A stretch of 58,681 nucleotides of DNA, taken from contig JAAYRW010000113.1 in assembly GCA_012518555.1 (NCBI GenBank), positions 1-58,681 on the forward strand. The letters are read 5' to 3'. Under the pieces are notes generated by a model. That model did no database searches. It worked only from the letters and a program-made list of their open reading frames with translations, and was not told the DNA's origin. The position numbers and the translations under genes were made by a program. This document shows, one piece after another, positions 1 through 7,632 of the stretch. The DNA is from Tissierellia bacterium (GTDB lineage Bacteria > Bacillota > Clostridia > Tissierellales > Sedimentibacteraceae). Each line of letters starts with the position of its first letter. The stretch's first letter is position 1.

Positions 1-126
1 TCTTTCATTAGGAATTACTATTTCAACTAACTTGCGATATTTGGAAAGTCGTTTTGTATATTCTTTCATTGCTTCTATAAAAAACTTTTCTTTAATTTTC
101 CCTACGGATATTATAGTTAATTTCAT
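1..126 (-). CDS. rlmH: RlmH, 23S rRNA pseudouridine-1915 N3-methyltransferase (N-terminal part)
   Basis: The minus strand starts with ATG at 126 behind an AAGAGGAGC ribosome site and stays open to the window edge, giving 42 residues that begin MKLTIISVGKIKEKFF. That opening and the following EAMKEYTKRLSKY are typical of the SPOUT-family RlmH, which methylates pseudouridine 1915 in helix 69 of 23S rRNA. Only the N-terminal quarter is visible, so the C-terminal SAM-binding knot cannot be checked. It is divergent from the gene at 331. Confidence 0.85.
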   Translation of the reverse strand, partial: MKLTIISVGKIKEKFFIEAMKEYTKRLSKYRKLVEIVIPNER

Positions 127-239
127 TTTTGCTCCTCTTACCTTTTAATTAACATTTATAATAATTGCGATAATATAATTATTATATCATTATTATGAAA
201 AATTACCAAGTTCTCCTCCAAACGTTTTCAAAAAACGAT

Positions 240-268
240 TTGCAAAAAAATTGACACCGTGCTATAAT
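240..268 (+). promoter_or_regulatory. sigma-A promoter of the SLH-domain protein gene
   Basis: TTGCAA at 240-245 and TATAAT at 263-268 are separated by exactly 17 bases, about 60 bases upstream of the start codon at 331. The closer TTGACA at 251 is only 6 bases from the -10 and cannot be the -35. Confidence 0.6.
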
Positions 269-330
269 TTTATTGCTTTTCAATGTAAAAAAGCCTTTAA
301 CATATAATATATTGTGGAGAGGTAGATAAT

Positions 331-1623
331 ATGATTAAAAATAAAATAATATGCTTGGTTGTATGTATCTGTATGATTGGCACACAGGCCTATGCTTCGA
401 GCGATACTGTAAAGACAGAGGATATAAAAAGCAATTTGGAAAAAATGTACGGGATAAATATCGTTATTCCCGAATACGAAAACAGTGATTTTTTAGACTG
501 TATTCAAGTTTTAGAAAGAAATTTAAATAAGTTTCCTGAAAACATAATTAAGGAAATAACCGACTATTATAGAAAAAATGGCATTGCAACCAATGTAATA
601 ATAGATAAAACTGAAAATCTTAAAGATTTATTTTCAGATGCCAGAATTGAGGATACAACCAACATATATATAAGAGCATTGGAAAGTAGCTTATACTCTG
701 ATACCTGCTTTGTTCCGGGAGAAGCTGTAATACATGAAATTGGATATTTTATAAGTAATTACCTGTTTGAAACATATGATTTTGGACAATTAAAAACTGA
801 GTTTGAAAAGTTAAATAAAGGATATAAATACGGAACCTGGAGTAGCGAACATAGCAATATATTTGTTAGCAAGCACTCGGCTACTAGCTTCGAAGATGAA
901 ATTTCTGATTTAATATGGTATGCTGAGGCACATCCCTCAGTTCTTCGAAATATAAAGGGAGGGGATACTGCTATAATACATAAAAAGATAAAATTGCTGG
1001 CTAGTGTATTAGAGCAGAATTTTGAGTCTATATCGCAAGAAACTAAACTCTGGATAGATGCAGTTCCACAACAACCAGATAATTGGGCTAAGGACACAAT
1101 TAATGAAATGCAAAAATTATCATTATTACCTGAAGAATTTACCGGAGTTTATGAATCATATATTGTAAGAGAGGATTTTTATAAATTAGTTACAAATTTA
1201 CTTCACAAAAAAATTGGAGAAAAGAATTTTAAAAAATATTTTGGTCAAATGAAGTTTGAAGAGCGTCTGGCTATTGACCCGGTTAATGGGAAAGTGTTTG
1301 TTAATGACGAAGTCTCACGTCAAGAATATCCTGTTGAAATTTTAAATTCCGAATTTTTTAACAATCCTGAAGGATATATGACCAGGCTTGAAATTGTAAA
1401 AGCTTTAATATATATAGGAAGTAAATTAGGAATGGATATTACTGATTATACTACAATAGACTTTCAAGACATAACAGAAGTTGAAGAAATCGAAAGACCA
1501 TATATTTACTTAGCTTCAAGTAAGGGGTTTTTACAGGGAGACGGCTTAAATATAAAACCTCATGACTACTGTACCTATCAAGAAACATACATAATACTAA
1601 TGAGATTTTATAATATAGTGTAA
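331..1623 (+). CDS. Exported protein with degenerate zincin-like motif and SLH-type repeats
   Basis: The 430-residue product starts with a signal peptide (hydrophobic run to about residue 20, likely cut after AYA at 23), so it is exported. Residues 252-297 (WAKDTINEMQKL ... REDFYKLVTNLL) and about 350-430 (TRLEIVKALIYIG ... YIYLASSKGFLQGDG) fit S-layer homology repeats, which tether proteins to pyruvylated cell-wall polymer. The middle has HEIGY at 135-139 followed by FEDEISDLIWYAEAHP, the spacing of a gluzincin metal site, but the second histidine of HExxH is tyrosine. It is therefore probably a non-catalytic relative of a surface metallopeptidase. The function is unknown. GTGGAGAGG precedes the start. 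Confidence 0.7.
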   Translation: MIKNKIICLVVCICMIGTQAYASSDTVKTEDIKSNLEKMYGINIVIPEYENSDFLDCIQVLERNLNKFPENIIKEITDYYRKNGIATNVIIDKTENLKDLFSDARIEDTTNIYIRALESSLYSDTCFVPGEAVIHEIGYFISNYLFETYDFGQLKTEFEKLNKGYKYGTWSSEHSNIFVSKHSATSFEDEISDLIWYAEAHPSVLRNIKGGDTAIIHKKIKLLASVLEQNFESISQETKLWIDAVPQQPDNWAKDTINEMQKLSLLPEEFTGVYESYIVREDFYKLVTNLLHKKIGEKNFKKYFGQMKFEERLAIDPVNGKVFVNDEVSRQEYPVEILNSEFFNNPEGYMTRLEIVKALIYIGSKLGMDITDYTTIDFQDITEVEEIERPYIYLASSKGFLQGDGLNIKPHDYCTYQETYIILMRFYNIV

Positions 1624-1672
1624 AATATAAAGGGCAGACCTACACAAAGTGTAGGTACTGCCCTTTATATTT
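1623..1672. terminator. Bidirectional intrinsic terminator
   Basis: A 15-base stem (AAATATAAAGGGCAG at 1623-1637 with CTGCCCTTTATATTT at 1658-1672) is extended inward by ACCTACA/TGTAGGT around a CAAAG loop. A/T runs on both sides let it end both converging genes. It overlaps the stop codon of the minus-strand gene. Confidence 0.85.
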
Positions 1673-1940
1673 ATCTTCTTCGATCATCGTCATCTAGTTC
1701 ATCTTCAAGTAAATCCTCTAAGCATTCAAACACATCTTCACAATTGCGAACCCTTCTACGGCTAATACCAGCTACATCATCGTTCCTATTCCAATTGTTT
1801 CTTCTGCAACGACGGTTGTTATCGTCAAGTGCATCTTCTAATAAGTCTAATAAGCATTCAAAAACACAGCCACAGTCACAGCGTCTGCGTCTACGTCTAT
1901 TTCTATTTCTTTCGCCAGCTACATTATCGTTCTTTCTCAT
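1671..1940 (-). CDS. Small highly charged protein with internal duplication
   Basis: The product has 89 residues, is rich in Arg, Asp, Asn and Cys, and has no known enzymatic motif. It contains two copies of one module of about 40 residues: DNVAG, an Arg-rich stretch, then VFECLLDLLEDALDDNNRR, followed by DDVAG, an Arg-rich stretch and VFECLEDLLEDELDDDDRR. The gene has a strong AAAGGGGTGA ribosome site and a terminator, so it looks real. Cysteines beside acidic and basic clusters are common in small spore-coat proteins of clostridia, and the coat-like gene at 18110 has a similar Arg/Asp-rich start; a coat role is inference only. Confidence 0.6.
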   Translation of the reverse strand: MRKNDNVAGERNRNRRRRRRCDCGCVFECLLDLLEDALDDNNRRCRRNNWNRNDDVAGISRRRVRNCEDVFECLEDLLEDELDDDDRRR

Positions 1941-2077
1941 TATTTCACCCCTTTAATGGATTGAGACAAGCTCATAACTAATCTATTCTTCAGTAAGAAA
2001 AATGTTACAAAAATACTTGAGATAAACAGTTTGTAAATTTTGTATGAGGCAATATAGGGAGACTTTTTATACAGTAA

Positions 2078-2106
2078 TTGTAACTTGAAAACACTTGTGT
2101 TATAAT
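2078..2106 (+). promoter_or_regulatory. sigma-A promoter of the CobS-like gene
   Basis: TTGTAA (2078-2083), a 17-base spacer and a perfect TATAAT (2101-2106) lie 27 bases before the start codon at 2133, so the leader is very short. Confidence 0.6.
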
Positions 2107-2132
2107 GGTAAAAAGATTCGAGGGGTATTAGT

Positions 2133-2834
2133 ATGTTTGACTTAAGGAGTATAGTCATAGGTACTGTATTAATGTTAAAAAAATACACCTGTGTTAATAT
2201 TACCATTTATGCAGAAACAAATGAAGAGGATTTCAAAAACGGAATAATGGCACTTCCCATAATTGGACTTGCCATTGGTTTTTTTGCTTTTATAATAGCT
2301 GCTTTCAGATTCTTATATGACAGCCTTTTTATTGGTTCTATAGTACTTTTATATTACTCCATAATAACAAAGGCGGCGAATTTAAAAGACTTATACAAAA
2401 CCATTGCTTACTATTCAAAACTTTTTAAGGAAACAGATGAAATATGGTCAATTATCGGTACGGTTATAATATGTTTAATGTATTTTTCTCTTTTCAGGAT
2501 AGTTCCCCTTACTTCTTTAATGCTAATGCCCATGGTTGGATTTTCAACCTTGATAGTATTAAGCAAGATTATAAGAAGGAACATAAGTGAAACTTCAATA
2601 TTGAAAAATTGTGAGAAACATCATGTAGTTACAGCTTTTGTAATTTCCTTTTTCTTGATTGTAGTATTAAACTATAAGTTAGTAATTTCATTATCACTTA
2701 CATACATGGCTATAGGTATGGTTGTTAGTTTATTAGATAAAAAAATAAAAAACCTTCCCTCTTCAATAGAGGGCTGCATAGTTGAAATATCGCAGATAAT
2801 TTTTTTGCTGATTACGTATTTATTAAAGCTGTGA
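2133..2834 (+). CDS. Degenerate CobS-like integral membrane protein
   Basis: The product has 233 residues with about six membrane segments. Its order of features follows adenosylcobinamide-GDP ribazoletransferase (CobS): LPIIGLAIGFF near residue 42 for the family's PLVGLLLG, a mid-protein MLMPMVGF element, and a C-terminal SSIEGCIVEISQIIFLL for GDTLGAVxELSE. The acidic residues that make the CobS active site are gone: the HLDGLADTADG region reads approximately KAANLKDLYKTI, and GDT reads SSI. It is probably a CobS paralogue that has lost the ribazoletransferase reaction. The start follows GAGGGG. The assignment is by eye and moderately sure. Confidence 0.5.
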   Translation: MFDLRSIVIGTVLMLKKYTCVNITIYAETNEEDFKNGIMALPIIGLAIGFFAFIIAAFRFLYDSLFIGSIVLLYYSIITKAANLKDLYKTIAYYSKLFKETDEIWSIIGTVIICLMYFSLFRIVPLTSLMLMPMVGFSTLIVLSKIIRRNISETSILKNCEKHHVVTAFVISFFLIVVLNYKLVISLSLTYMAIGMVVSLLDKKIKNLPSSIEGCIVEISQIIFLLITYLLKL

Positions 2835-2879
2835 CTATTAAACTGGGCTAGCATGTATGGGGGAAGGATAATATTGTAT

Positions 2880-3183
2880 ATGTTTGTCAAAATTTCGAAT
2901 ATTTTAGTATCCAAGCCATTTGTTTTTCATACTATATATAAAGCCTATTGGTTATTAAATGGAAAGGCAACCCTTTTTTGAACAAATTTATTCCGAACAA
3001 AAATTTACCCATAAATATATCATTTATGCTAATGCTACCAGTGGTCCTACATCAGTAAGATGCGGTGAAACATCAGGCGAGGAATGCTCAACACATGTAT
3101 GCGGTGAAGAAAATGAACTTAACAGAAAATCACCGTTTAATTTTTACATTAAGGGGAGAAGGGTAGATCGACAAGATATATAA
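2880..3183 (+). pseudogene. Possible small gene split by a frameshift in a T run
   Basis: A reading frame starts at ATG 2880 (or TTG 2874) behind GGGGAAGGA and stops at 2979-2981 after 33 codons. A second frame runs from there to 3183 and would need ATG 2959, which has no ribosome site. The two meet at CCCTTTTTTG (2971-2980); removing one T joins them into a single protein of about 100 residues reading ...KATLFEQIYSEQKF.... This could be a sequencing slip, an authentic frameshift or chance. I do not recognise the product. A good terminator follows at 3200, which supports a real transcript. Confidence 0.35.
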
Positions 3184-3199
3184 ATATATCAATAATAAT

Positions 3200-3225
3200 A
3201 GGGTCTAATGAAGACCCTTTTATAA
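3200..3225 (+). terminator. Intrinsic terminator
   Basis: AGGGTCT (3200-3206) pairs perfectly with AGACCCT (3212-3218) around a five-base loop and is followed by TTTTATA. It ends the 2133-3183 transcript. Confidence 0.8.
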
Positions 3226-3269
3226 AGTCTGTAAGTTGTGATTATTACTGCATGTCTTACAATAATATT

Positions 3270-3298
3270 TTGACAAATTATTATTAGGGTAGTATAAT
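3270..3298 (+). promoter_or_regulatory. Consensus sigma-A promoter of trpS
   Basis: A perfect TTGACA (3270-3275), a 17-base spacer and a perfect TATAAT (3293-3298). This is among the best promoters in the window; transcription should start near 3305, giving a leader of about 60 bases. Confidence 0.8.
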
Positions 3299-3315
3299 TT
3301 AATTAGTAGATTATA

Positions 3316-3347
3316 CGGGTTTCATGATATTAAGAAACTCGTTTTTT
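3316..3347 (+). terminator. Attenuator-like hairpin in the trpS leader
   Basis: CGGGTTTC (3316-3323) pairs with GAAACTCG (3334-3341) with one G-U pair and is followed by six T residues. It lies between the promoter and the trpS ribosome site (GGGAGGATA), so an RNA made here would meet a terminator before the gene. The leader is too short for a T-box. Confidence 0.6.
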
Positions 3348-3364
3348 ATATCTGGGAGGATAAT

Positions 3365-4363
3365 ATGGAAAAAAAGAAGGTAATATTCAGTGGGATGCAG
3401 CCTTCCGGCTCGTTAACATTAGGAAATTATTTAGGAGCCTTGAAAAACTGGGTTAATCTTCAAGGTCAATATGAAAGCTATTATTGCGTCGTTGATATGC
3501 ATGCAATTACGGTTCCGAAAGAGCCAAAGCATTTAAGAAAAAATACATTGGAAGTACTTGCAAATTATATAGCTGCCGGCTTAGATCCGGAACAGGTAAC
3601 CTTATTTATACAGTCTCATGTTCCTGCCCATGCTGAACTTTCGTGGATATTGAACTGTTTTTCCTACTATGGTGAACTTAGCAGAATGACACAATTTAAA
3701 GATAAATCAAGGAAGCAGGATTCAAATGCCATAACGGCAGGTCTTTTTACATACCCTGTTTTAATGGCTGCTGATATACTTTTATATCAAGCTGATTTAG
3801 TTCCTGTAGGTGAAGATCAAAGACAACATTTAGAAATTACAAGAGATATTGCCCAAAGATTTAATAATCGTTTTAGTGAAACTTTTACTGTTCCTGAGCC
3901 TTTTATTTCCAAGGATGTAGCTAAAGTTATGAGCTTACAGGATCCAAACAGTAAAATGTCAAAATCCGATTCTAATGAAAATGCATATATTCTTTTAATG
4001 GATAAACCTGAGAAAATAAAAAGAAAGTTTAAACGTTCAGTAACTGATTCTATTGGTGTTGTAAATTATACCGACGACCAGCCAGGGATAAAGAATTTAA
4101 TTAATATTTATTCAAAAATAACAAACAAGAAACCTGAGGAAATAGTTACAGACTATGAAGGCAAGGGTTATGCTAAATTAAAGGAAGATGTGGCCGAAGT
4201 TGTTATTGCCGAGCTTGAGCCTATACAGGAAAAAATAGATTATTTATTAAAAAATAAAGATTATTTAGAAAAAATATATATTGCAGGAGCACAAAAAGCT
4301 GAAGCAGCAGCGCATAAAACCTTGAGAAAGGTTAAAAGGAAAGTGGGATTTATCCCAAGATAG
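3365..4363 (+). CDS. trpS: Tryptophanyl-tRNA synthetase
   Basis: The product has 332 residues, the normal length for bacterial TrpRS, a class I synthetase that charges tRNA-Trp in the cytoplasm. The N-terminal signature PSGSLTLGNYLG (13-24) holds the HIGH-like element, and KMSKSD at 197-202 is the second class I motif. The central GEDQRQHLEITRDIAQRFN is highly conserved in the family. The start is set by GGGAGGATA just upstream. The amidohydrolase gene follows after 18 bases, so the two are probably co-transcribed. The strong promoter and leader hairpin suggest regulated readthrough. Confidence 0.97.
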   Translation: MEKKKVIFSGMQPSGSLTLGNYLGALKNWVNLQGQYESYYCVVDMHAITVPKEPKHLRKNTLEVLANYIAAGLDPEQVTLFIQSHVPAHAELSWILNCFSYYGELSRMTQFKDKSRKQDSNAITAGLFTYPVLMAADILLYQADLVPVGEDQRQHLEITRDIAQRFNNRFSETFTVPEPFISKDVAKVMSLQDPNSKMSKSDSNENAYILLMDKPEKIKRKFKRSVTDSIGVVNYTDDQPGIKNLINIYSKITNKKPEEIVTDYEGKGYAKLKEDVAEVVIAELEPIQEKIDYLLKNKDYLEKIYIAGAQKAEAAAHKTLRKVKRKVGFIPR

Positions 4364-4381
4364 ACAAAATTTGGAGGAAGT

Positions 4382-5560
4382 ATGCTAGTTATAAAAAATG
4401 GTTATATAAAGACCATGGATGGAGAAGATATTCAAAAAGGTCAAATTATTATTGAAGATGGAAAAATTAAAGCAATAGGAACAAATTTAGATATACCAAG
4501 TGGTGCAGAAGTTGTAGATGCAGAAGGATTGTTGGTGACACCGGGTTTCGTTGAAGCTCACTGTCATATTGGTATGTGGGAAGAAGGAATAGGCTTTGAA
4601 GGGTCTGATGGTAATGAAGCTGTAGAGCCTATTACACCTCATTTAAGGGCAATAGACGGAATTAATCCTATGGAAGAAGGCTTTCAGGATGCAATTGAAG
4701 GAGGAGTAACTACAGCTGTTACAGGTCCTGGAAGTGCAAATATTATCGGTGGAACTTTTGTTGCAATAAAAACATACGGAAAAAGAATTGATAATATGAT
4801 TATCAAAGAACCTGTAGCAATGAAAATAGCTTTTGGAGAAAACCCTAAGAGAGTTTATGAAGCTCAAAACAAATCTCCTGTTACACGAATGGCTGTAGCG
4901 GCTATGTTAAGAGAAACTCTCTATGAAGCAAAAAAATATATGGAAGATTTAGAAGCCTCAAAAGAAGACCCTGATCAAAAACCGGACTTTGATATAAAAC
5001 TTCATTCTTTAATTCCGGTACTGAAAAAAGAAATTCCTTTAAAGGCTCATGCTCACAGAGCTGACGATATATTTACTGCTTTAAGGATTGCGAAAGAATT
5101 CGATTTAGATATAACATTAGACCACTGTACGGAAGGTCATCTAATAGTTGATGAACTTAAAGCAGCAGGTAAGCCATGTTTAGTAGGTCCTACATTAGGA
5201 TCAAGATCAAAAGTTGAGCTTAGATACAAAAGTTTTGAAACTCCTAAAATTTTAATAGATGCAGGAATAAAGACTGCCATAATTACGGATTCGCAAGTTA
5301 TCCCTATACAGCACATTAGTATGTGTGCAGGATTGGCCGTTAAGGCAGGTCTTTCGGAAGAAGAAGCCTGGAAGACTATAACTATATATCCGGCTGAAAT
5401 AACAGGAATTGATGATAGAGTTGGAAGTTTAAAAGTAGGCAAAGATGCGGATATAGCAATTTTTAAAGGAAATCCTCTTTTAGATGTAGATTTTGAAACG
5501 GTAATGACAATTATTGATGGGAAAATAGTTTATAAAGGCAGGGAGACACACCTGAATTGA
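4382..5560 (+). CDS. Metal-dependent amidohydrolase (imidazolonepropionase-like)
   Basis: The 392-residue product belongs to the amidohydrolase superfamily (COG1228 type). The beta-sandwich opening LVIKNGYIKTMDG is followed by VEAHCHIG (HxH metal site, about residue 60), KAHAHRADDI and LDHCTEGH (further histidine ligands) and IITDSQVIP (the Asp end), closing with VGSLKVGKDADIAIFKGNPL. Substrates in this group are cyclic amides, ureas or dipeptides and cannot be fixed from sequence. The start follows TTGGAGGAAG. A terminator lies 20 bases downstream. Confidence 0.85.
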   Translation: MLVIKNGYIKTMDGEDIQKGQIIIEDGKIKAIGTNLDIPSGAEVVDAEGLLVTPGFVEAHCHIGMWEEGIGFEGSDGNEAVEPITPHLRAIDGINPMEEGFQDAIEGGVTTAVTGPGSANIIGGTFVAIKTYGKRIDNMIIKEPVAMKIAFGENPKRVYEAQNKSPVTRMAVAAMLRETLYEAKKYMEDLEASKEDPDQKPDFDIKLHSLIPVLKKEIPLKAHAHRADDIFTALRIAKEFDLDITLDHCTEGHLIVDELKAAGKPCLVGPTLGSRSKVELRYKSFETPKILIDAGIKTAIITDSQVIPIQHISMCAGLAVKAGLSEEEAWKTITIYPAEITGIDDRVGSLKVGKDADIAIFKGNPLLDVDFETVMTIIDGKIVYKGRETHLN

Positions 5561-5579
5561 AATATATTTTTACAAACAG

Positions 5580-5602
5580 AGGGACGTAAAGCGTTCCTTT
5601 TT
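5580..5602 (+). terminator. Intrinsic terminator after the amidohydrolase
   Basis: AGGGACG (5580-5586) pairs with CGTTCCT (5592-5598) with one G-U pair and runs into five T residues. The outer AACAGA/TCTGTT lengthen the stem. Confidence 0.7.
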
Positions 5603-5661
5603 CTGTTAGAGTAATATCCCTGTGTTGGAAGGGGAAACTTGAAGAAGACCTAAAATAAAAC

Positions 5662-5690
5662 TTGCAAAATGTCGAGAAAAAGAATACACT
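5662..5690 (+). promoter_or_regulatory. sigma-A promoter of typA
   Basis: TTGCAA (5662-5667), a 17-base spacer and TACACT (5685-5690). It places the repeat at 5712-5772 inside the typA leader RNA. Confidence 0.5.
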
Positions 5691-5711
5691 AAGCTGTGGA
5701 AAAGATAAGGA

Positions 5712-5772
5712 GGGGGGACACAGCTCTAATGTAGGCAAAGTTTCTAAGCAATCCATTAGAGGAATGTCCCCG
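5712..5772. repeat. Dispersed inverted repeat family A, copy 1
   Basis: GGGGACA at 5714-5720 pairs with TGTCCCC at 5765-5771, and inside them CTCTAATG pairs with CATTAGAG. The same ends with different inner stems recur at 41425-41480 and 55300-55356. The element finishes 12 bases before the typA start codon, in its 5' leader. Confidence 0.75.
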
Positions 5773-5783
5773 TATAGAAGGTA

Positions 5784-7595
5784 ATGAAGAACAAAATTAT
5801 AAATATAGCAGTAATCGCCCATGTTGATGCAGGAAAATCCACATTAGTAGATGCCTTCCTGCAACAAAGTGGAATTTTTAGAGAAAATCAGGAAGTTACA
5901 GAACAAGTAATGGACTCAGATGACATTGAACGTGAGAGGGGAATTACAATTTACTCCAAAAATTGTTCTGTAATGCATAATGATATTAAAATTAATATAG
6001 TAGATACACCAGGGCACGCGGATTTTTCGTCTGAAGTGGAAAGAATTATGAAGACTGTAGACACGGTTATATTGCTGGTAGATTCTATTGAGGGACCTAT
6101 GCCTCAAACCCGATTTGTATTACAGAAATCCCTTGAAATAGGATTAAGACCGATTTTATTAATAAATAAAATAGATAAGAAAAACCATAGAGCCGAAGAA
6201 GTAGTAGATATGGTTTTTGATCTATTTGTCGAGTTAGATGCCAATGAGGAGCAATTGAATTTTCCTATATTGTATGGCATTGCCAAGGAGGGAATAGTTC
6301 AATATGAATTAGAAGAGGAAAGTAACAATATAACACCTTTGTTTGACACTATAATTAATCACGTAAGCCCCTATCCTGATAGAGATAAAGAAGATTTACA
6401 GTTCCAGGTATCATCCTTGGCATACGATGACTATATAGGAAGATTGGGAATCGGTAGAATAACTGCAGGGACAATAAGAGAAGGACAAACAGTATCTGTA
6501 GCAAAGAATGACGGAAGTGTTGAAAAACAAAAAATATCCAATGTCCATGTATATAAAGGATTAAAACGTGCACAGGTAAAAGAAGCATTTAGCGGAGATA
6601 TAGTCGTTATTTCGGGAATAGCTAATATTTCAATCGGAGATACAATTTGTGAAGAAAACAAAGTAATTCCTATGGAATCAATAAAGATAGAAGAGCCTAC
6701 TATGTCTATGAATTTTCTAATTAATACATCACCTTTTGCAGGATTGTCTGGTAAATATGTAACTACCAGGCATCTAAAGGCCAGACTTGAAAGAGAATTA
6801 GAGGTAAATGTAGGATTGAAGGTAGAGCCTTTGGAAGGTGCCTTAGACGGATACAAAGTATCAGGAAGAGGGGAACTTCACTTGTCTGTCCTACTTGAAA
6901 ATATGAGAAGGGAAGGATATGAAGTTTCAGTATCAAGACCTGAGGTAATACTTAAAGAAATAGATGGAGTTCTAATGGAGCCTATTGAAAGGGTAATAGT
7001 AAATGTTCCGGAAATATATTCTGGCTCCGTAATATCAAAGTTGAATTTAAGAAAGGGCATGATGGTGTCCATGTTACCAGATGGAAACTACGTAAAAATT
7101 GAATACTTAGTTCCAACAAGAGGTCTTTTAGGTTATCGGACTGAATTAATAAATGATTCTAAAGGTGAGGGAACTATTATAAGAAGTTTTGACCACTATG
7201 ATAAATATAAAGGTGAGATAGCTCAGAGAATCAACGGTGTTCTAATATCCAGCCAGGAAGGAGAAGCAATTGCCTATTCACTTAATAATTTAGAAAGTAG
7301 GGGAACATTATTTATCGGACCTGGGGATAAAGTATATGAAGGTATGATAATAGGAATGTGTTCTCGTGGAGAAGATATGGTTGTAAATCCTTGTAAAGGA
7401 AAAAAACAATCTAATGTAAGGTCTTCTGCTGCAGACGAGGCAATAAGGTTGTCTCCACCTAAAATAATGACATTGGAAGCAGCACTTGAATTTATAAACG
7501 ATGATGAATTAGTAGAGATTACACCAGATTCTATAAGATTAAGAAAAAGATATTTAACTGAAATAGAAAGAAAAAAGAATGGACAGAAGCACTAA
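5784..7595 (+). CDS. typA: Ribosome-associated GTPase TypA/BipA
   Basis: The 603-residue product matches the length of TypA/BipA, an EF-G-like translational GTPase acting on the ribosome under stress and in large-subunit assembly. G1 is AHVDAGKST (13-21), G2 is in RERGITIYSKN, G3 is DTPGHADF and G4 is NKIDKK. Domain II follows at about 200-300, then the EF-G-like domain III and V region and the BipA-specific C-terminal domain with GTLFIGPGDKVYEGMIIG and KKQSNVRSS. The ATG at 5784 is the only possible start because TAG lies in frame at 5775. The ribosome site GAAGG is just 2 bases from it, an unusually short gap. Confidence 0.96.
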   Translation: MKNKIINIAVIAHVDAGKSTLVDAFLQQSGIFRENQEVTEQVMDSDDIERERGITIYSKNCSVMHNDIKINIVDTPGHADFSSEVERIMKTVDTVILLVDSIEGPMPQTRFVLQKSLEIGLRPILLINKIDKKNHRAEEVVDMVFDLFVELDANEEQLNFPILYGIAKEGIVQYELEEESNNITPLFDTIINHVSPYPDRDKEDLQFQVSSLAYDDYIGRLGIGRITAGTIREGQTVSVAKNDGSVEKQKISNVHVYKGLKRAQVKEAFSGDIVVISGIANISIGDTICEENKVIPMESIKIEEPTMSMNFLINTSPFAGLSGKYVTTRHLKARLERELEVNVGLKVEPLEGALDGYKVSGRGELHLSVLLENMRREGYEVSVSRPEVILKEIDGVLMEPIERVIVNVPEIYSGSVISKLNLRKGMMVSMLPDGNYVKIEYLVPTRGLLGYRTELINDSKGEGTIIRSFDHYDKYKGEIAQRINGVLISSQEGEAIAYSLNNLESRGTLFIGPGDKVYEGMIIGMCSRGEDMVVNPCKGKKQSNVRSSAADEAIRLSPPKIMTLEAALEFINDDELVEITPDSIRLRKRYLTEIERKKNGQKH

Positions 7596-7632
7596 CCACT
7601 GCGTGAAGCCCTAATTATTGCTAGAAATAAAA

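Noticed and set aside
3299-3364. T-box riboswitch before trpS
   Set aside because: The leader has only about 60 bases and lacks the T-box sequence and specifier stem; only a single hairpin is present.
5511-5822. A 103-codon minus-strand frame across the amidohydrolase-typA gap
   Set aside because: It covers a terminator, a promoter and repeat A and overlaps two certain genes on the other strand.
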